64,000 nt of DNA, taken from positions 186,001 through 250,000 of the forward strand of contig NZ_FQTX01000002.1 of assembly GCF_900129045.1 (NCBI RefSeq). The letters are read 5' to 3'. A program made the translations under genes and the position numbers. This stretch comes from Bifidobacterium merycicum DSM 6492. Lineage in GTDB: Bacteria > Actinomycetota > Actinomycetes > Actinomycetales > Bifidobacteriaceae. The notes below the pieces were generated by a model. That model was not told where the DNA came from. It did not search any database and was given only the letters and a program-made list of their open reading frames with translations. Positions 19,833 through 28,359 of this stretch are shown here, piece by piece; position 1 is the stretch's first letter; every line of letters begins with the position of its first letter.

Positions 19833-20831
19833 ATGATGAAATCGGTAACCGTGGCAGGTATCGACTGCGGAACGAATTCCATCCGACTCAAGGTGGCGCG
19901 AGTCGACGAGAACGGCATGACGGAAATCGTGCCACGCCAGTTGAAGGTGATCCGCCTCGGTCAGGATGTCGACAAGACGCATCGCTTCGCGGATGAGGCG
20001 CTGGAACGCGCCTACGCCGCCGCACGCGAATTCGCAGGCATCCTCAAGGAGCATCCCGTCGACGGCCTGCGCTTCGTCGCCACGTCCGCCACGCGCGACG
20101 CCGCCAACCGTGAGGAGTTCGAGGACGGCATCGAGGAGATTCTCGGTGTGCGCCCCGAAGTCATCCCCGGTACTGAGGAGGCCGACCTGAGCTTCCTGGG
20201 CGCAACCAGCGTCGTGCCCAGGAACGACCTGAAACCCCCGTACCTGGTGGTCGATCTGGGCGGCGGCTCCACCGAGCTCGTCATCGGCGGCGACGGCGTG
20301 AACGCGCCCGCCACCCAGGTGCAGGCGGCGTACTCCATGAACATCGGATCCGTGCGCATGACCGAACGCCATCTGAAGAACGACCCGCCCACCGCCGAAC
20401 AGATCGAGGAGGCGTACAAGGACATCGACGAGCATATCGACGAGGCTTTCCGCACCGTGCCCGCGGGCCGTGCACGCACCATCATCGGCGTCTCCGGCAC
20501 CGTCACCACCATGACCGCGCTGGCCATGGGACTGAAGGAATACGACCACTCCCTGGTGGACGGCTACCGTCTGCCCGTGGAGGAGGCCTACAAGGTGGAC
20601 GACCGGTTCCTGAACATGACACGCGCCGAACGCGCCGAATACAAGACCATCCACCCCGGCCGCATCGACGTGGTGGGCGGCGGCGCCGTGGTGTGGAACC
20701 GTGTGCTGTCGCGCGTCAGCGCGGCCGCCGAAGCCGATCACGGCGAGCCGATTGACTCGTTCGTGGCCAGCGAGCATGGTCTGCTCGATGGTCTCGTGCT
20801 GGATTACGGCCGTAGGCTGCTTGCCGCCTGA
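19833..20831 (+). CDS. Ppx/GppA family phosphatase
   Basis: A 332-residue member of the sugar kinase/actin-like fold that hydrolyses polyphosphate or pppGpp. Marks: AGIDCGTNSIRLKV (phosphate loop 1), FVATSATRDAANREEF, VVDLGGGSTELVIGG (phosphate loop 2) and GVSGTVTTMTAL. Length fits the short actinobacterial Ppx form, which lacks the C-terminal HD domain of E. coli Ppx. Starts at ATG 19833 (a second ATG follows directly) with AAGGGAAGGGATAAG upstream. Whether it acts on polyphosphate or alarmone cannot be told. Confidence 0.9.
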   Translation: MMKSVTVAGIDCGTNSIRLKVARVDENGMTEIVPRQLKVIRLGQDVDKTHRFADEALERAYAAAREFAGILKEHPVDGLRFVATSATRDAANREEFEDGIEEILGVRPEVIPGTEEADLSFLGATSVVPRNDLKPPYLVVDLGGGSTELVIGGDGVNAPATQVQAAYSMNIGSVRMTERHLKNDPPTAEQIEEAYKDIDEHIDEAFRTVPAGRARTIIGVSGTVTTMTALAMGLKEYDHSLVDGYRLPVEEAYKVDDRFLNMTRAERAEYKTIHPGRIDVVGGGAVVWNRVLSRVSAAAEADHGEPIDSFVASEHGLLDGLVLDYGRRLLAA

Positions 20832-20905
20832 ACGGCGTGCTAGCATACAAGAAGCGTCGACCGGCGCCACTCCTCGCACGAGGGGCGTGATGACCCGGCC
20901 GGCAT

Positions 20906-20985
20906 GCCTCCATGGCGAAATTGGTATACGCAGCTGACTTAAAATCAGTCGCTTCGGCTTGCGGGTTCGAGTCCCGCTGGAGGCA
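20906..20985 (+). tRNA. tRNA-Leu (anticodon UAA)
   Basis: The acceptor stem GCCTCCA/TGGAGGC closes perfectly with A as discriminator base. The anticodon stem-loop GCTGA-CTTAAAA-TCAGT gives anticodon TAA (20940-20942), which reads UUA. The T arm is GCGGG-TTCGAGT-CCCGC. The variable arm is long, as expected for a leucine tRNA. The 3' bases read ACCG, so CCA is not encoded. UUA is very rare in this GC-rich genome. Confidence 0.95.
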
Positions 20986-20993
20986 CCGAACAC

Positions 20994-21027
20994 GGGAAAG
21001 GCCCGCTGGCGACGGCGGGCCTTTCCC
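20994..21027 (+). terminator. terminator of tRNA-Leu
   Basis: Perfect 13-bp stem GGGAAAGGCCCGC / GCGGGCCTTTCCC with an eight-base loop, nine bases after the tRNA. Confidence 0.88.
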
Positions 21028-21154
21028 ATATCCCCGTTCACACGGCATGGAACACGGCGCGAAACAGGGCATGGCGCATGGCATGGCAAAACAAGCGAAA
21101 CATACGGCAGGTAAGGTGCTCCACGACATGCATGAGACGATGTGAGGAGCGCAT

Positions 21155-21724
21155 ATGCCGTCCAACCCGAACGACGTAGAGAAGACCACGAACGACGGAC
21201 TGCCGGTCATGCCGACGCAGGCCATCATCATCGGCACGGTGCTGGCGGTCGGAGCCATCTCCTGCTCCGGTTTCTACCTGTCGATGCTGGGCGGCGGCGT
21301 CGCCTTGGTGCCGTGGATGTGCGTGACGCTGGCAGTCGCCGTCGTGTTCACGTACGTGGTCGGGTTCGCGCTGCTATGGTGCGCGGAATCCTTCACCCTG
21401 CGCATGAAGGCACGGTTCAGGCCGCTGGTCTACGGCGTCGTCGGATTCATCGGCTACGGTGTGTGGGGCCTGCTGGTGATGACCTCGATGATGAACTCCA
21501 TCGGCCAGCCGCTCAACGGTGTGGTGCTGGCCAACGGCGATGTGCTGGCCGTCGCATTGAACTACGCGGTGTTCGGCTTCCTGGCGTTCCTGCTGGGGCA
21601 GGTGCTCGCCCCCAAACTGCGCACGAGGAAGCCGCTCGCCTTCGGACTGCTGGCCGTGCAGATTGCACTCGCGGTGTTCGGCCTGATCGCCATGGTGATG
21701 ATGTTCGGCGCACTGTACCGGTAA
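21155..21724 (+). CDS. hypothetical membrane protein (189 aa)
   Basis: Four membrane segments (about residues 22-45, 50-75, 86-108 and a hairpin at 125-185) after a polar N-terminus (MPSNPNDVEKTTNDGLP). No known signature. ATG at 21155 has GAGGAG seven bases upstream. Stands alone between tRNA-Leu and the FKBP gene. Function unknown. Confidence 0.8.
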   Translation: MPSNPNDVEKTTNDGLPVMPTQAIIIGTVLAVGAISCSGFYLSMLGGGVALVPWMCVTLAVAVVFTYVVGFALLWCAESFTLRMKARFRPLVYGVVGFIGYGVWGLLVMTSMMNSIGQPLNGVVLANGDVLAVALNYAVFGFLAFLLGQVLAPKLRTRKPLAFGLLAVQIALAVFGLIAMVMMFGALYR

Positions 21725-21927
21725 ATGCCGGCAGGCGCGGGCAAATACCGGCGGATATAGGCGGATATCGAGAGGCTTCGGCGGCTGAGCACCTGTGCCC
21801 GGCCGCTTTCCTATGCCGTCGCGCCTGCGCGAAGTGTTCGGAATGCGGCGGTTTTGCCGCGAAGATGCCCAAAAGCGTGCGATGGTGCTAATCTAGAGCG
21901 CATTGCCCAAACAGGAGGTTTTGTGAC

Positions 21928-22335
21928 ATGGCAGATCAGATGCCCAAGGTGAACAGCGAGTTCGGGGCCCGTCCGAAGATTGAATTCCCCACCGAGGAAG
22001 CCCCGAAGGGCCTGAAGGCCGTGGAGCTCATCGAAGGCGATGGCCCGATGGTGCGTCGCGGCGACACCGTCACCGTGAACTATCACGGCGTGGTGTGGGG
22101 TAAGGAGGAGCCGTTCGACTCCAGCTTCGACCGACACCAGCCGGCCAGCTTCGGCATCGGCGTGGGGCAGGTCATCAAGGGCTGGGATCAGACGGTGCCG
22201 GGCCACAACGTCGGTTCCCGTCTCGTGGTCTCCATCCCGCCGGAGTACGGCTATGGCAGCCGTGGCGTCCCGCAGGCCGGCATCGGTGGCGGCGACACTC
22301 TGGTGTTCGTGGTCGATATCATTTCCACGCGCTGA
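21928..22335 (+). CDS. FKBP-type peptidyl-prolyl isomerase
   Basis: A 135-residue single FKBP domain, cytoplasmic (no signal peptide). Marks: VTVNYHGVVWGKEEPFDSSF, GIGVGQVIKGWDQTVPGHNVG and IPPEYGYG, then GGGDTLVFVVDI. It speeds cis-trans isomerisation of proline bonds in protein folding. ATG at 21928 is preceded by AGGAGG. TAATCT at 21889-21894 is a probable -10 box. Directly upstream of greA but with its own spacing of 90 bp. Confidence 0.93.
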   Translation: MADQMPKVNSEFGARPKIEFPTEEAPKGLKAVELIEGDGPMVRRGDTVTVNYHGVVWGKEEPFDSSFDRHQPASFGIGVGQVIKGWDQTVPGHNVGSRLVVSIPPEYGYGSRGVPQAGIGGGDTLVFVVDIISTR

Positions 22336-22424
22336 TCACCATTCAACACTGATATCACTGATATACGTCGGAAGCGTCGGGTGTTAGGGTCCCGGCGCTT
22401 TCTGCGAACAATGAAGGAGTCGAT

Positions 22425-22907
22425 ATGATACAAGAGGATCAGGTTTTCCTGCTTACGCAGGAGGCTTACGACAAGATGCAGGAGGAGCTGAAGTGGCGTG
22501 AGGGGGAGTACCGCGACGAGATCATCGCCAAGGTTTCCGCCGCGCGCGCCGAAGGCGATCTGAGCGAGAACGGCGGCTACCATGCCGCACGCGAAGCCCA
22601 GCGCGTCAATCAGGGCCGTATCGAGGAGCTGACGTTCAAGCTGCGTCACGCCAAGATCCTCACCGCGCCGCCCGCCGGCAAGGTCGGTGACGGCTCCCTG
22701 GTCACGCTCGACATGAACGGCCGCGAGAAGGTGTTCGTGCTGGGATCGCATGATCTCGCCATCGCCACCGATCAGGCCATCATCAGCCCGGAGTCCCCGA
22801 TCGGCGCCGCGATCTACGGCGCGAAGGTCGGCGACACCGTCACCTATCAGGCCCCCAATGGCCGCGAGATCTCCGTGACCATCAAGGATTCCAAGCCGCT
22901 GAGCTGA
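22425..22907 (+). CDS. greA: transcription elongation factor GreA
   Basis: Stimulates cleavage of backtracked RNA in stalled RNA polymerase. 160 residues: N-terminal coiled coil with the acidic tip (ARAEGDLSENGGYHAAREAQ, Asp and Glu needed for cleavage) and a C-terminal FKBP-like domain with SPIGAAIYGAKVGDTV. ATG at 22425 has AAGGAG upstream. Ends at a strong hairpin. Confidence 0.96.
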   Translation: MIQEDQVFLLTQEAYDKMQEELKWREGEYRDEIIAKVSAARAEGDLSENGGYHAAREAQRVNQGRIEELTFKLRHAKILTAPPAGKVGDGSLVTLDMNGREKVFVLGSHDLAIATDQAIISPESPIGAAIYGAKVGDTVTYQAPNGREISVTIKDSKPLS

Positions 22908-22969
22908 ATCCGCGCGTAAGCCGCCTGCCGGCCGTTATGAGACGGCTGCTACGGGCCGCGATTCAAGGG

Positions 22970-23023
22970 ATATATGAGTGGAGGCGCCACCCCATTGACG
23001 GGGTGGCGCCTCCACTCATATAT
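22970..23023. terminator. perfect 24-bp inverted repeat between greA and hemolysin III gene
   Basis: Arms 22970-22993 and 23000-23023 match at all 24 positions, starting ATATATGAGTGG, around a six-base loop ATTGAC. It lies between convergent genes and the A/T-rich ends give a T tract in both directions, so it should terminate both. Confidence 0.92.
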
Positions 23024-23064
23024 GCACGGGTATGTGGTTCCGTCGCGGTTCCGATGTGCGTCGA

Positions 23065-23979
23065 TCAGGGGACCATGGTCCACATGTTGACGATCACCAT
23101 GTAGATGGCGACCATGTGGCACGCGTACCCGGCGACGGTGCCGCAGTGGAAGATCTCGTGGAAGCCGAACACGCGCGGCCATGGATCGGGCTTGCGCCGC
23201 GCGTAGACGATGGCTCCGGTGATATAGCAGACGCCGCCCGCGATGATGAGGATCGTCACCGCCGGTCCCGCCACGGGCGAGGTCCAGAACAGGGCCATGT
23301 AGGCGAGCCCGTAGATGCCGAAGATGACATACACCAGGGTGTACAGCCAGCGCGGCGCGTTGATCCAGACGCCGTGGATGATGATGGCGATGGCGGTGCA
23401 CACCCACATGGAGATGATGACCAGGTTGCGCCAGAACGGTTGCAGGGCGAACGACACGGGCGTGTAGGTGCCGGCGATGAGCAGGAAGATGTTCACATGG
23501 TCGATGCGACGCAGCATGTCGGTGACCTTCGGGTTCCAGTCGCCCAGATGGTAGGCCGCGGAATTGGTGAAGAGGATGAGGGAGCTGACCATGAACACGG
23601 CGCAGGCCCATTTGAGGCCGGGCTGCTTGGCCAGGCAGATGAGCACGATGCCGGCCGCGAGGGAGAGCGGGGCGGCCACGGCGTGGATCCATCCGCGCAT
23701 CGCGGGCTTCGGTCTGCCGTGCACGTCGTAGCGGATCTTGCGTGGCTTCTTGTTTTTCTTTTCCAGTTCGGGCAGTTCGATGCCTTCGATTTTGGCGGCT
23801 TTGATTTCGCCCTTGGCGATGGTATGCGCCGCTTTCGCCTCGGCCTTCAGACGGATTTTCTCCGCTTTGAGGCGTGCGCGTGCGCGTGCGCCGTCGGCCT
23901 TCGATCTGATGGCCTGTTCGTGCGCGTCCGTCACCGCGGCCTGCTTGCGTTCGATTTCGGACTCTTCGCGTTCTGACAT
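23065..23979 (-). CDS. hemolysin III / TrhA family membrane protein
   Basis: 304 residues. The first 85 are a highly charged, Ala/Lys/Glu-rich helical tail (KQAAVTDAHEQAIRSKADGAR, then repeated AKAxKxE-type sequence), longer than in most relatives. The seven membrane segments begin near MRGWIHAVAAPLSL. The conserved residues for a metal site are seen: SSLILFTNSAAYHL, RRIDHVNIFLLIAGTYTP and GFHEIFHCGTVAGY..CH. The family regulates membrane fluidity or lipid composition rather than being a proven toxin. ATG at 23979 has GGAGG upstream. The promoter is covered by palindromes (see 23998-24044). Confidence 0.88.
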   Translation of the reverse strand: MSEREESEIERKQAAVTDAHEQAIRSKADGARARARLKAEKIRLKAEAKAAHTIAKGEIKAAKIEGIELPELEKKNKKPRKIRYDVHGRPKPAMRGWIHAVAAPLSLAAGIVLICLAKQPGLKWACAVFMVSSLILFTNSAAYHLGDWNPKVTDMLRRIDHVNIFLLIAGTYTPVSFALQPFWRNLVIISMWVCTAIAIIIHGVWINAPRWLYTLVYVIFGIYGLAYMALFWTSPVAGPAVTILIIAGGVCYITGAIVYARRKPDPWPRVFGFHEIFHCGTVAGYACHMVAIYMVIVNMWTMVP

Positions 23980-23997
23980 GGTCGATCCTCCCAGGTT

Positions 23998-24044
23998 GGT
24001 TACGCAACCGTAACCTACGATACCGTAGGTTAGTGGAAAGTCAA
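23998..24044 (-). promoter_or_regulatory. promoter and operator-like palindromes of the hemolysin III gene
   Basis: On the minus strand TTGACT (24039-24044) and TATCGT (24017-24022) with a 16-bp spacer form a promoter. A perfect palindrome TAACCTACG (24011-24019) - ATAC - CGTAGGTTA (24024-24032) covers the -10 box. A second one, GGTTACG (23998-24004) - CAAC - CGTAACC (24009-24015), overlaps the first and lies at the start of the transcript. The pattern suggests a dimeric repressor (TetR/MarR-like) with two sites. Confidence 0.6.
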
Positions 24045-24100
24045 GTGACATGACGTCAATATCACCGTGTCAACGCGCGGGGCGTGCGTATTATGGTCGC

Positions 24101-25591
24101 ATGGCCGATTTCTCTCAAATACTCGCAACGCGTCCGGACTTCGATGACAGAGATCGTGAATGGATGCACCACTTGGTAGCCGACTGGCAGGTGGTCGCCG
24201 ATCTCAGTTTCGCGGACCTGCTGTTGCTCATCAAGAATGGCGAAGGACAATACGTCGTGGCCGAACAGTGCCGTCCGTCCACCATGGTGACCCTGCGCGC
24301 CGACGACATCGTCGGCAAGATCGTGCCCGAGGATATGACTGCGGAACTCGACGCGGCCATGGAATCCGAGGGCGTCTACCGATCCCCGGTGATGCGCGAC
24401 TTCGGCAAGGTCAACGTCTGCACCGTGTACGCGCCCGTGCGCGCCCATGGCAAGACGCTGGGCCTGGTGGTGCGCGAGACGAACATGACCACGCGCGAAT
24501 CGAACGGCCGCTATGAGACCGAGAGCATCAACTCCGGCAAGCAGCTGTTCAAGATGATCCCGCGAGGGCAGTTCCCGTACACTGACGCGGTGATGAGCCA
24601 GCGCCACATCGCCCGCATGTCGGACGGGTTCATCATCCTCACCGTGGACGGCATCGTGCGCTACGCCTCGCCGAACGCCATCAGCTGTTTCCGCAGGATC
24701 GGGCTGCTCGCCACCATGCGGGGCCACTATCTGAGCGAGCTCGGCGTGAACCTGCTGCACACCGACGACCCGGTCGACGACCAGCTGCCGCTCGTGCTCA
24801 GCGGCAAGGCCGCCGTCGATTCGGAGATCTGCACCAACCATTCCGCCGTCTCCCTGCGCTCCCTGCCGCTGTACGACGAGAACGGCCGCATGGGCGCGAT
24901 CGTGCTGTGCCGCGACGTCACCGAGCTGCGCCGCCGCGAGAAGGAGTTGCAGACCAAGGACGCCACGATCTCCGAGATTCACCATCGTGTGAAGAACAAC
25001 CTGCAGGCCGTGTCCGCGCTGCTGCGTCTGCAGGCTCGCAAGACCAAGTCCGAAGAGGTGAAGAACGAGCTCAAGGAGGCGCAGCGCCGCGTGCAGACCA
25101 TCGCCATGGTGCACGAGGGGCTGAGCCAGACCGCCGACGAGGTCGTCGACTTCGACAAGGTGATCTCCAAGCTGTTGAGGATGACGGTCGACCTGGCCAC
25201 CATGCGCGACCAGCACATCGACATCAGCTTCCTCGGCAAGTTCGGCATGATGCCCGCGCAGGACGCCACGCCGCTCTCCCTGGTGCTCACCGAGCTGATC
25301 ACCAACTGCGTGGAGCATGGCTTCGAGGGGCGTACGGACGGCCATATCACGGTTTCCGTGGGGCGTTCCGGCGCGAACCTCAACGTCGTGGTGGAGGATG
25401 ACGGCGTAGGCCTTGACTCCGAGGCGCATGGCGGCATGGCGCGTTCGTCCGGTTCCGGTCTGGGCACGCAGATCATCAACACCTTCGTGACCAACGATTT
25501 CGGCGGCAGCGTGCACTGGCAGGCCCGCCGCGAGGGCGGTACCAGGGTGGTGCTGGACATGACGCTCCGCGCGGCCCAATCCCAGCTGTGA
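24101..25591 (+). CDS. PdtaS-like sensor histidine kinase
   Basis: 496 residues, soluble. Layout: N-terminal GAF-like domain (about 1-150), PAS domain (about 165-285), HisKA_2 region with the phospho-accepting His294/295 in EIHHRVKNNLQAVSALL, then HATPase_c with LTELITNCVEHGF, VVEDDGVGLD and GSGLGTQIINTFV. This matches the actinobacterial PdtaS kinases that signal to an ANTAR-type RNA-binding regulator; no regulator gene is adjacent. TATTAT (24089-24094) six bases before the ATG suggests a leaderless start, and there is no ribosome-binding site. Confidence 0.9.
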   Translation: MADFSQILATRPDFDDRDREWMHHLVADWQVVADLSFADLLLLIKNGEGQYVVAEQCRPSTMVTLRADDIVGKIVPEDMTAELDAAMESEGVYRSPVMRDFGKVNVCTVYAPVRAHGKTLGLVVRETNMTTRESNGRYETESINSGKQLFKMIPRGQFPYTDAVMSQRHIARMSDGFIILTVDGIVRYASPNAISCFRRIGLLATMRGHYLSELGVNLLHTDDPVDDQLPLVLSGKAAVDSEICTNHSAVSLRSLPLYDENGRMGAIVLCRDVTELRRREKELQTKDATISEIHHRVKNNLQAVSALLRLQARKTKSEEVKNELKEAQRRVQTIAMVHEGLSQTADEVVDFDKVISKLLRMTVDLATMRDQHIDISFLGKFGMMPAQDATPLSLVLTELITNCVEHGFEGRTDGHITVSVGRSGANLNVVVEDDGVGLDSEAHGGMARSSGSGLGTQIINTFVTNDFGGSVHWQARREGGTRVVLDMTLRAAQSQL

Positions 25592-25622
25592 CCCGCACGC
25601 CGTACGGTTCAGGCAAATAGAA

Positions 25623-25652
25623 GGGACGGAAAGCTTACGCTTTCCGCCCCTC
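25623..25652 (+). terminator. terminator after the sensor kinase
   Basis: GGGACGGAAAGC / GCTTTCCGCCCC stem with a TTAC loop, between convergent kinase and whiB genes. Confidence 0.75.
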
Positions 25653-25701
25653 TCGTTCGGCGAGCATCAACAAGAACCGAACGTCTTAGATGATGCAGAT
25701 A

Positions 25702-25980
25702 TCAGATCTGCATTTGCATGGCCTGCGAACGACGCAGACGCATCGCCTTACGCTTGAGCTGACGACGTTCGTCCTCGCTCAGGCCACCCCACACGCCGTA
25801 ATCCTGGTTCGTGTCGAGTGCGCACTTCAGGCAGGCGTCGATCACCTTGCAGGTGCGGCACACGGCCTTGGCCTCTTCGATTTGCTGATACGCAGCGCCG
25901 GTGTTGCCGACGGGGAAGAACAACTCGGGATCCTTGTCGCGGCATGCGGCCTTGGCTCGCCAATCAAAAGCGCTGCTCAT
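25702..25980 (-). CDS. whiB: WhiB-family transcription factor (WhiB1/WblE type)
   Basis: A 92-residue iron-sulfur regulator that works with the housekeeping sigma factor. Four cluster cysteines: Cys13, Cys41, Cys44 and Cys50. The motif PELFFPVG after the first cysteine and GVWGGLSEDERRQLKRKAMRLRR at the end are typical of WhiB1. ATG at 25980 has GGAGG upstream. Its promoter is clear (26025-26053). Confidence 0.95.
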   Translation of the reverse strand: MSSAFDWRAKAACRDKDPELFFPVGNTGAAYQQIEEAKAVCRTCKVIDACLKCALDTNQDYGVWGGLSEDERRQLKRKAMRLRRSQAMQMQI

Positions 25981-26024
25981 TATTTCCTCCCAAATGGAAT
26001 GTCCAAAACAATCTTTCCTGTAAC

Positions 26025-26053
26025 AGATAAGCACGTTCCACCAAGTTTTTCAA
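26025..26053 (-). promoter_or_regulatory. whiB1 promoter
   Basis: On the minus strand TTGAAA (26048-26053), a 17-bp spacer and TTATCT (26025-26030). The start point would be about 35-40 bases before the whiB ATG. Confidence 0.7.
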
Positions 26054-26082
26054 GAGTTTTTCTCGAAGAGATTGGCGAAGTT

Positions 26083-28053
26083 TCACGAACTGTCTCCAAA
26101 TGGGCATTGTACCGGCACCACCCGAGCACGGTCGATAAACACCGCTCGGCCCGGCAAAGTCAGGCTTTCCGCGTCGAATGACAACCATAGGGCGGCGGGT
26201 ATGCCGTTCATCTGGTCGGTGGCCTTGTCGGCGGTGGGGAACACCACGCGCACCGCGCATTGCTCGGGGATGCGCACATGGCGGCTGGACTCCACGGCGA
26301 ACACGACGAGTGTGCCGTGATCGGCCAGTGCCTCGCGCAATTGCACTCCGAGCGGATCGGCGCAGAACGGGTCGAACAGCGGATCAGCGTCATCCACCAG
26401 CCATACGAGCCGCGGCGATGCCTGCGGCATGCCGGCGTGGGCATGGGCGGAACCGGAGCCGTGGACGTTGTTGGAACCGGAATCACCGTTGGAACCGGGA
26501 CCGCCATTGGAACCGGTGCCAGCGCCGGCATCGGCCATGTCAGCGTCCTCGTCGCACCAACCGGAAAGCGTATGCGTCTCATATCCAATCGCGCCGCGCC
26601 GCGTCCAACGCACCGTAACCGCGTCGGAGGCATCGTCGCACAACCGGCCGGCGATCTGGCCGGCGATCTGACCAAGCAGCGTGGTCTTGCCCCGGCCTTG
26701 CGGTCCGATGACACCGATGTTGCCGTGATCCAATGGCAGTATGGCGGTGTGCAGCGTCACACCGTCATCGGCCAAGGCGAAGGGGATGCCGCGGGAAATG
26801 TCGCTGGAAGCGGGAAGCGCCGGCAGTCTCGCCACTGTGCGGGGCAGCGGAACGGAGAACAGGGCGGGCGGTGGCACGGTTCCGTGGTATCGCGCGGCCA
26901 ACCCCACCGCGTCGACCATGCGCGTGATGTCCCTCGCCGCGGCGCAACGCCATGCCTCCACGCCTTCGCCGTCATTGCAATACACCACGCCCGGCAACGA
27001 CGGCGGAATCCCCGCGGCCCTGCCGGAACCGAGAATCTCCACCGACTGCATGGCGTCCCGCACGCGCAGACACAATCCCAACGTCATATTCGCCTTCATC
27101 TCTGAAGAGACCTGACCGACTGGATGCTGCGTGCACGCGATCACATGCATGCCGAGCGAACGGCCCAATGAGGCGATACGCACGATACGGTTCACCACAT
27201 CGGGAAGCTGTTCGCGCAACGCATGGAACTCATCGACGACGACCACCAGCCTGGGCGGGGCCGAACGCAACGCGGCGACATCATGCGCCCGCCGTTCGGC
27301 CACCAGCCGCTCCCTGCGCTTCAGCTCGACATCCAACGCATGCAGGGCGCGGACGGCATGCTGCAGATCAAGATCGCACACATTGCCTACGCAATGCGGC
27401 AGCCGTTCGAGCGGGCGGAACGCCGTCCCGCCCTTGAAATCAAGGAACACGAATTGGAGACGGTCGGGAGGATTACGCACCGCCATCGCCAGACACCAGC
27501 TTTGCAACAGCACGGACTTGCCCGAGCCCGTGGTCCCGGCCACCAAGGCATGCGGCCCCTGACGGCTCAGATCAAGCCTCACCGCATCATGCTGCGCCAT
27601 ACCGACCGGCACACTCATCGAAAACGGCAACAACCATTGCCGGGCCACGGTCCGCCACGGCAGGGGATCGGTTTCACGCCGCAACTCCAGCAGCGTTTCC
27701 AGATCCACGCTCGCAAGACGTTGCAACACCGCCGCATCATCAGCGCCACCAAAATCCGCGGCGGACGAACCTCCCGACGGCACGGCATGGCGGGGGAAAC
27801 CCTCGGGATCGTCCGTGTTCCCGTCCATGCCATCGGAACGCTGCAACCGCGCCAACGCCAGCGAAGCCATGCATCCCAACATCGAGGGAACCATCATCGC
27901 GGCGAACATCCACTGCCGGAATGCCACCATCATGGCGATCAGCATGAGCTGGCCCGTCATCGGCGCCACCATGACCAGCATCGTCAGACGTTCTGTCCGC
28001 CGCGTTGGCCCCGCCTGACCCGTCTGTCGTTCCGTTCGTCCTTGTCGTCGCAT
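26083..28053 (-). CDS. EccC/FtsK-like double ATPase with membrane anchor
   Basis: 656 residues from ATG 28053. The N-terminal part has a two-helix, Met-rich membrane anchor (MLVMVAPMTGQLMLIAMMV...) like EccC/EssC. Two P-loop domains follow: the first with Walker A GTTGSGKSVLLQSW and Walker B RLVVVVDEFHAL plus CTQHPVGQVSSEMKANM; the second with GPQGRGKTTLLGQI and LVWLVDDADPLFDPF. EccC usually has three ATPase domains, so this is a short form. A linker before the second Walker B has Gly/Ser/Asn repeats. No WXG100 or other type VII genes are adjacent, so an export or DNA-pumping role is open. The start is uncertain: a GTG at 28119 is in frame, and neither site has a ribosome-binding site. Confidence 0.75.
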   Translation of the reverse strand: MRRQGRTERQTGQAGPTRRTERLTMLVMVAPMTGQLMLIAMMVAFRQWMFAAMMVPSMLGCMASLALARLQRSDGMDGNTDDPEGFPRHAVPSGGSSAADFGGADDAAVLQRLASVDLETLLELRRETDPLPWRTVARQWLLPFSMSVPVGMAQHDAVRLDLSRQGPHALVAGTTGSGKSVLLQSWCLAMAVRNPPDRLQFVFLDFKGGTAFRPLERLPHCVGNVCDLDLQHAVRALHALDVELKRRERLVAERRAHDVAALRSAPPRLVVVVDEFHALREQLPDVVNRIVRIASLGRSLGMHVIACTQHPVGQVSSEMKANMTLGLCLRVRDAMQSVEILGSGRAAGIPPSLPGVVYCNDGEGVEAWRCAAARDITRMVDAVGLAARYHGTVPPPALFSVPLPRTVARLPALPASSDISRGIPFALADDGVTLHTAILPLDHGNIGVIGPQGRGKTTLLGQIAGQIAGRLCDDASDAVTVRWTRRGAIGYETHTLSGWCDEDADMADAGAGTGSNGGPGSNGDSGSNNVHGSGSAHAHAGMPQASPRLVWLVDDADPLFDPFCADPLGVQLREALADHGTLVVFAVESSRHVRIPEQCAVRVVFPTADKATDQMNGIPAALWLSFDAESLTLPGRAVFIDRARVVPVQCPFGDSS

Positions 28054-28085
28054 GCACCCAGTGTGCGGTGAAGCGCGAACGGCGG

Positions 28086-28130
28086 TCAAGCCGTACGGGG
28101 CATGTGGTCGACACTCCACCGATCATTCAC
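28086..28130 (-). CDS. possible 14-codon upstream reading frame
   Basis: GGAGGAATC followed by GTG at 28130 opens a frame of 14 codons (MNDRWSVDHMPRTA) ending 33 bases before the ATPase ATG. This is the only good ribosome-binding site upstream of the ATPase gene. It may be a short leader peptide, or the site may serve the ATG at 28126 in another frame. Weak evidence. Confidence 0.2.
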   Translation of the reverse strand: MNDRWSVDHMPRTA

Positions 28131-28359
28131 GATTCCTCCAACATCGCTTTTCGCTCATACGCAATTTCGAACGCGTGGCAACGCGCATGCGCGGCCGTAC
28201 ACAGGACGGCGCAAGACGCGCAGAACAGGGGAGTACAAATCAGGAGAACACAAATCGGAGGAACATCGGCAACGACAATAAGGGCGACCATCTTGGAAGA
28301 CGAGCCGCCCTGAAATCAGTTTGCGGGGAGCGCATCGGGAAGCGAAAAACGTGATCCTG
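28120..28359. other. gap between LCP gene and ATPase gene
   Basis: About 240 bp with no gene. It holds a weak hairpin AGGGCG (28281-28286) / CGCCCT (28306-28311) with an inner TCTTGGAAGA, which could end transcription from the ATPase side or precede it. Nothing else was seen. Confidence 0.4.

Noticed and set aside
22970..23023. 24-bp perfect inverted repeat as a mobile-element end
   Set aside because: The arms are six bases apart between convergent genes with A/T-rich ends; a two-way terminator explains it fully.
24011..24032. Palindrome near the hemolysin III gene as a plain terminator
   Set aside because: It lies in front of the gene over a good -35/-10 pair, with no preceding gene on that strand.
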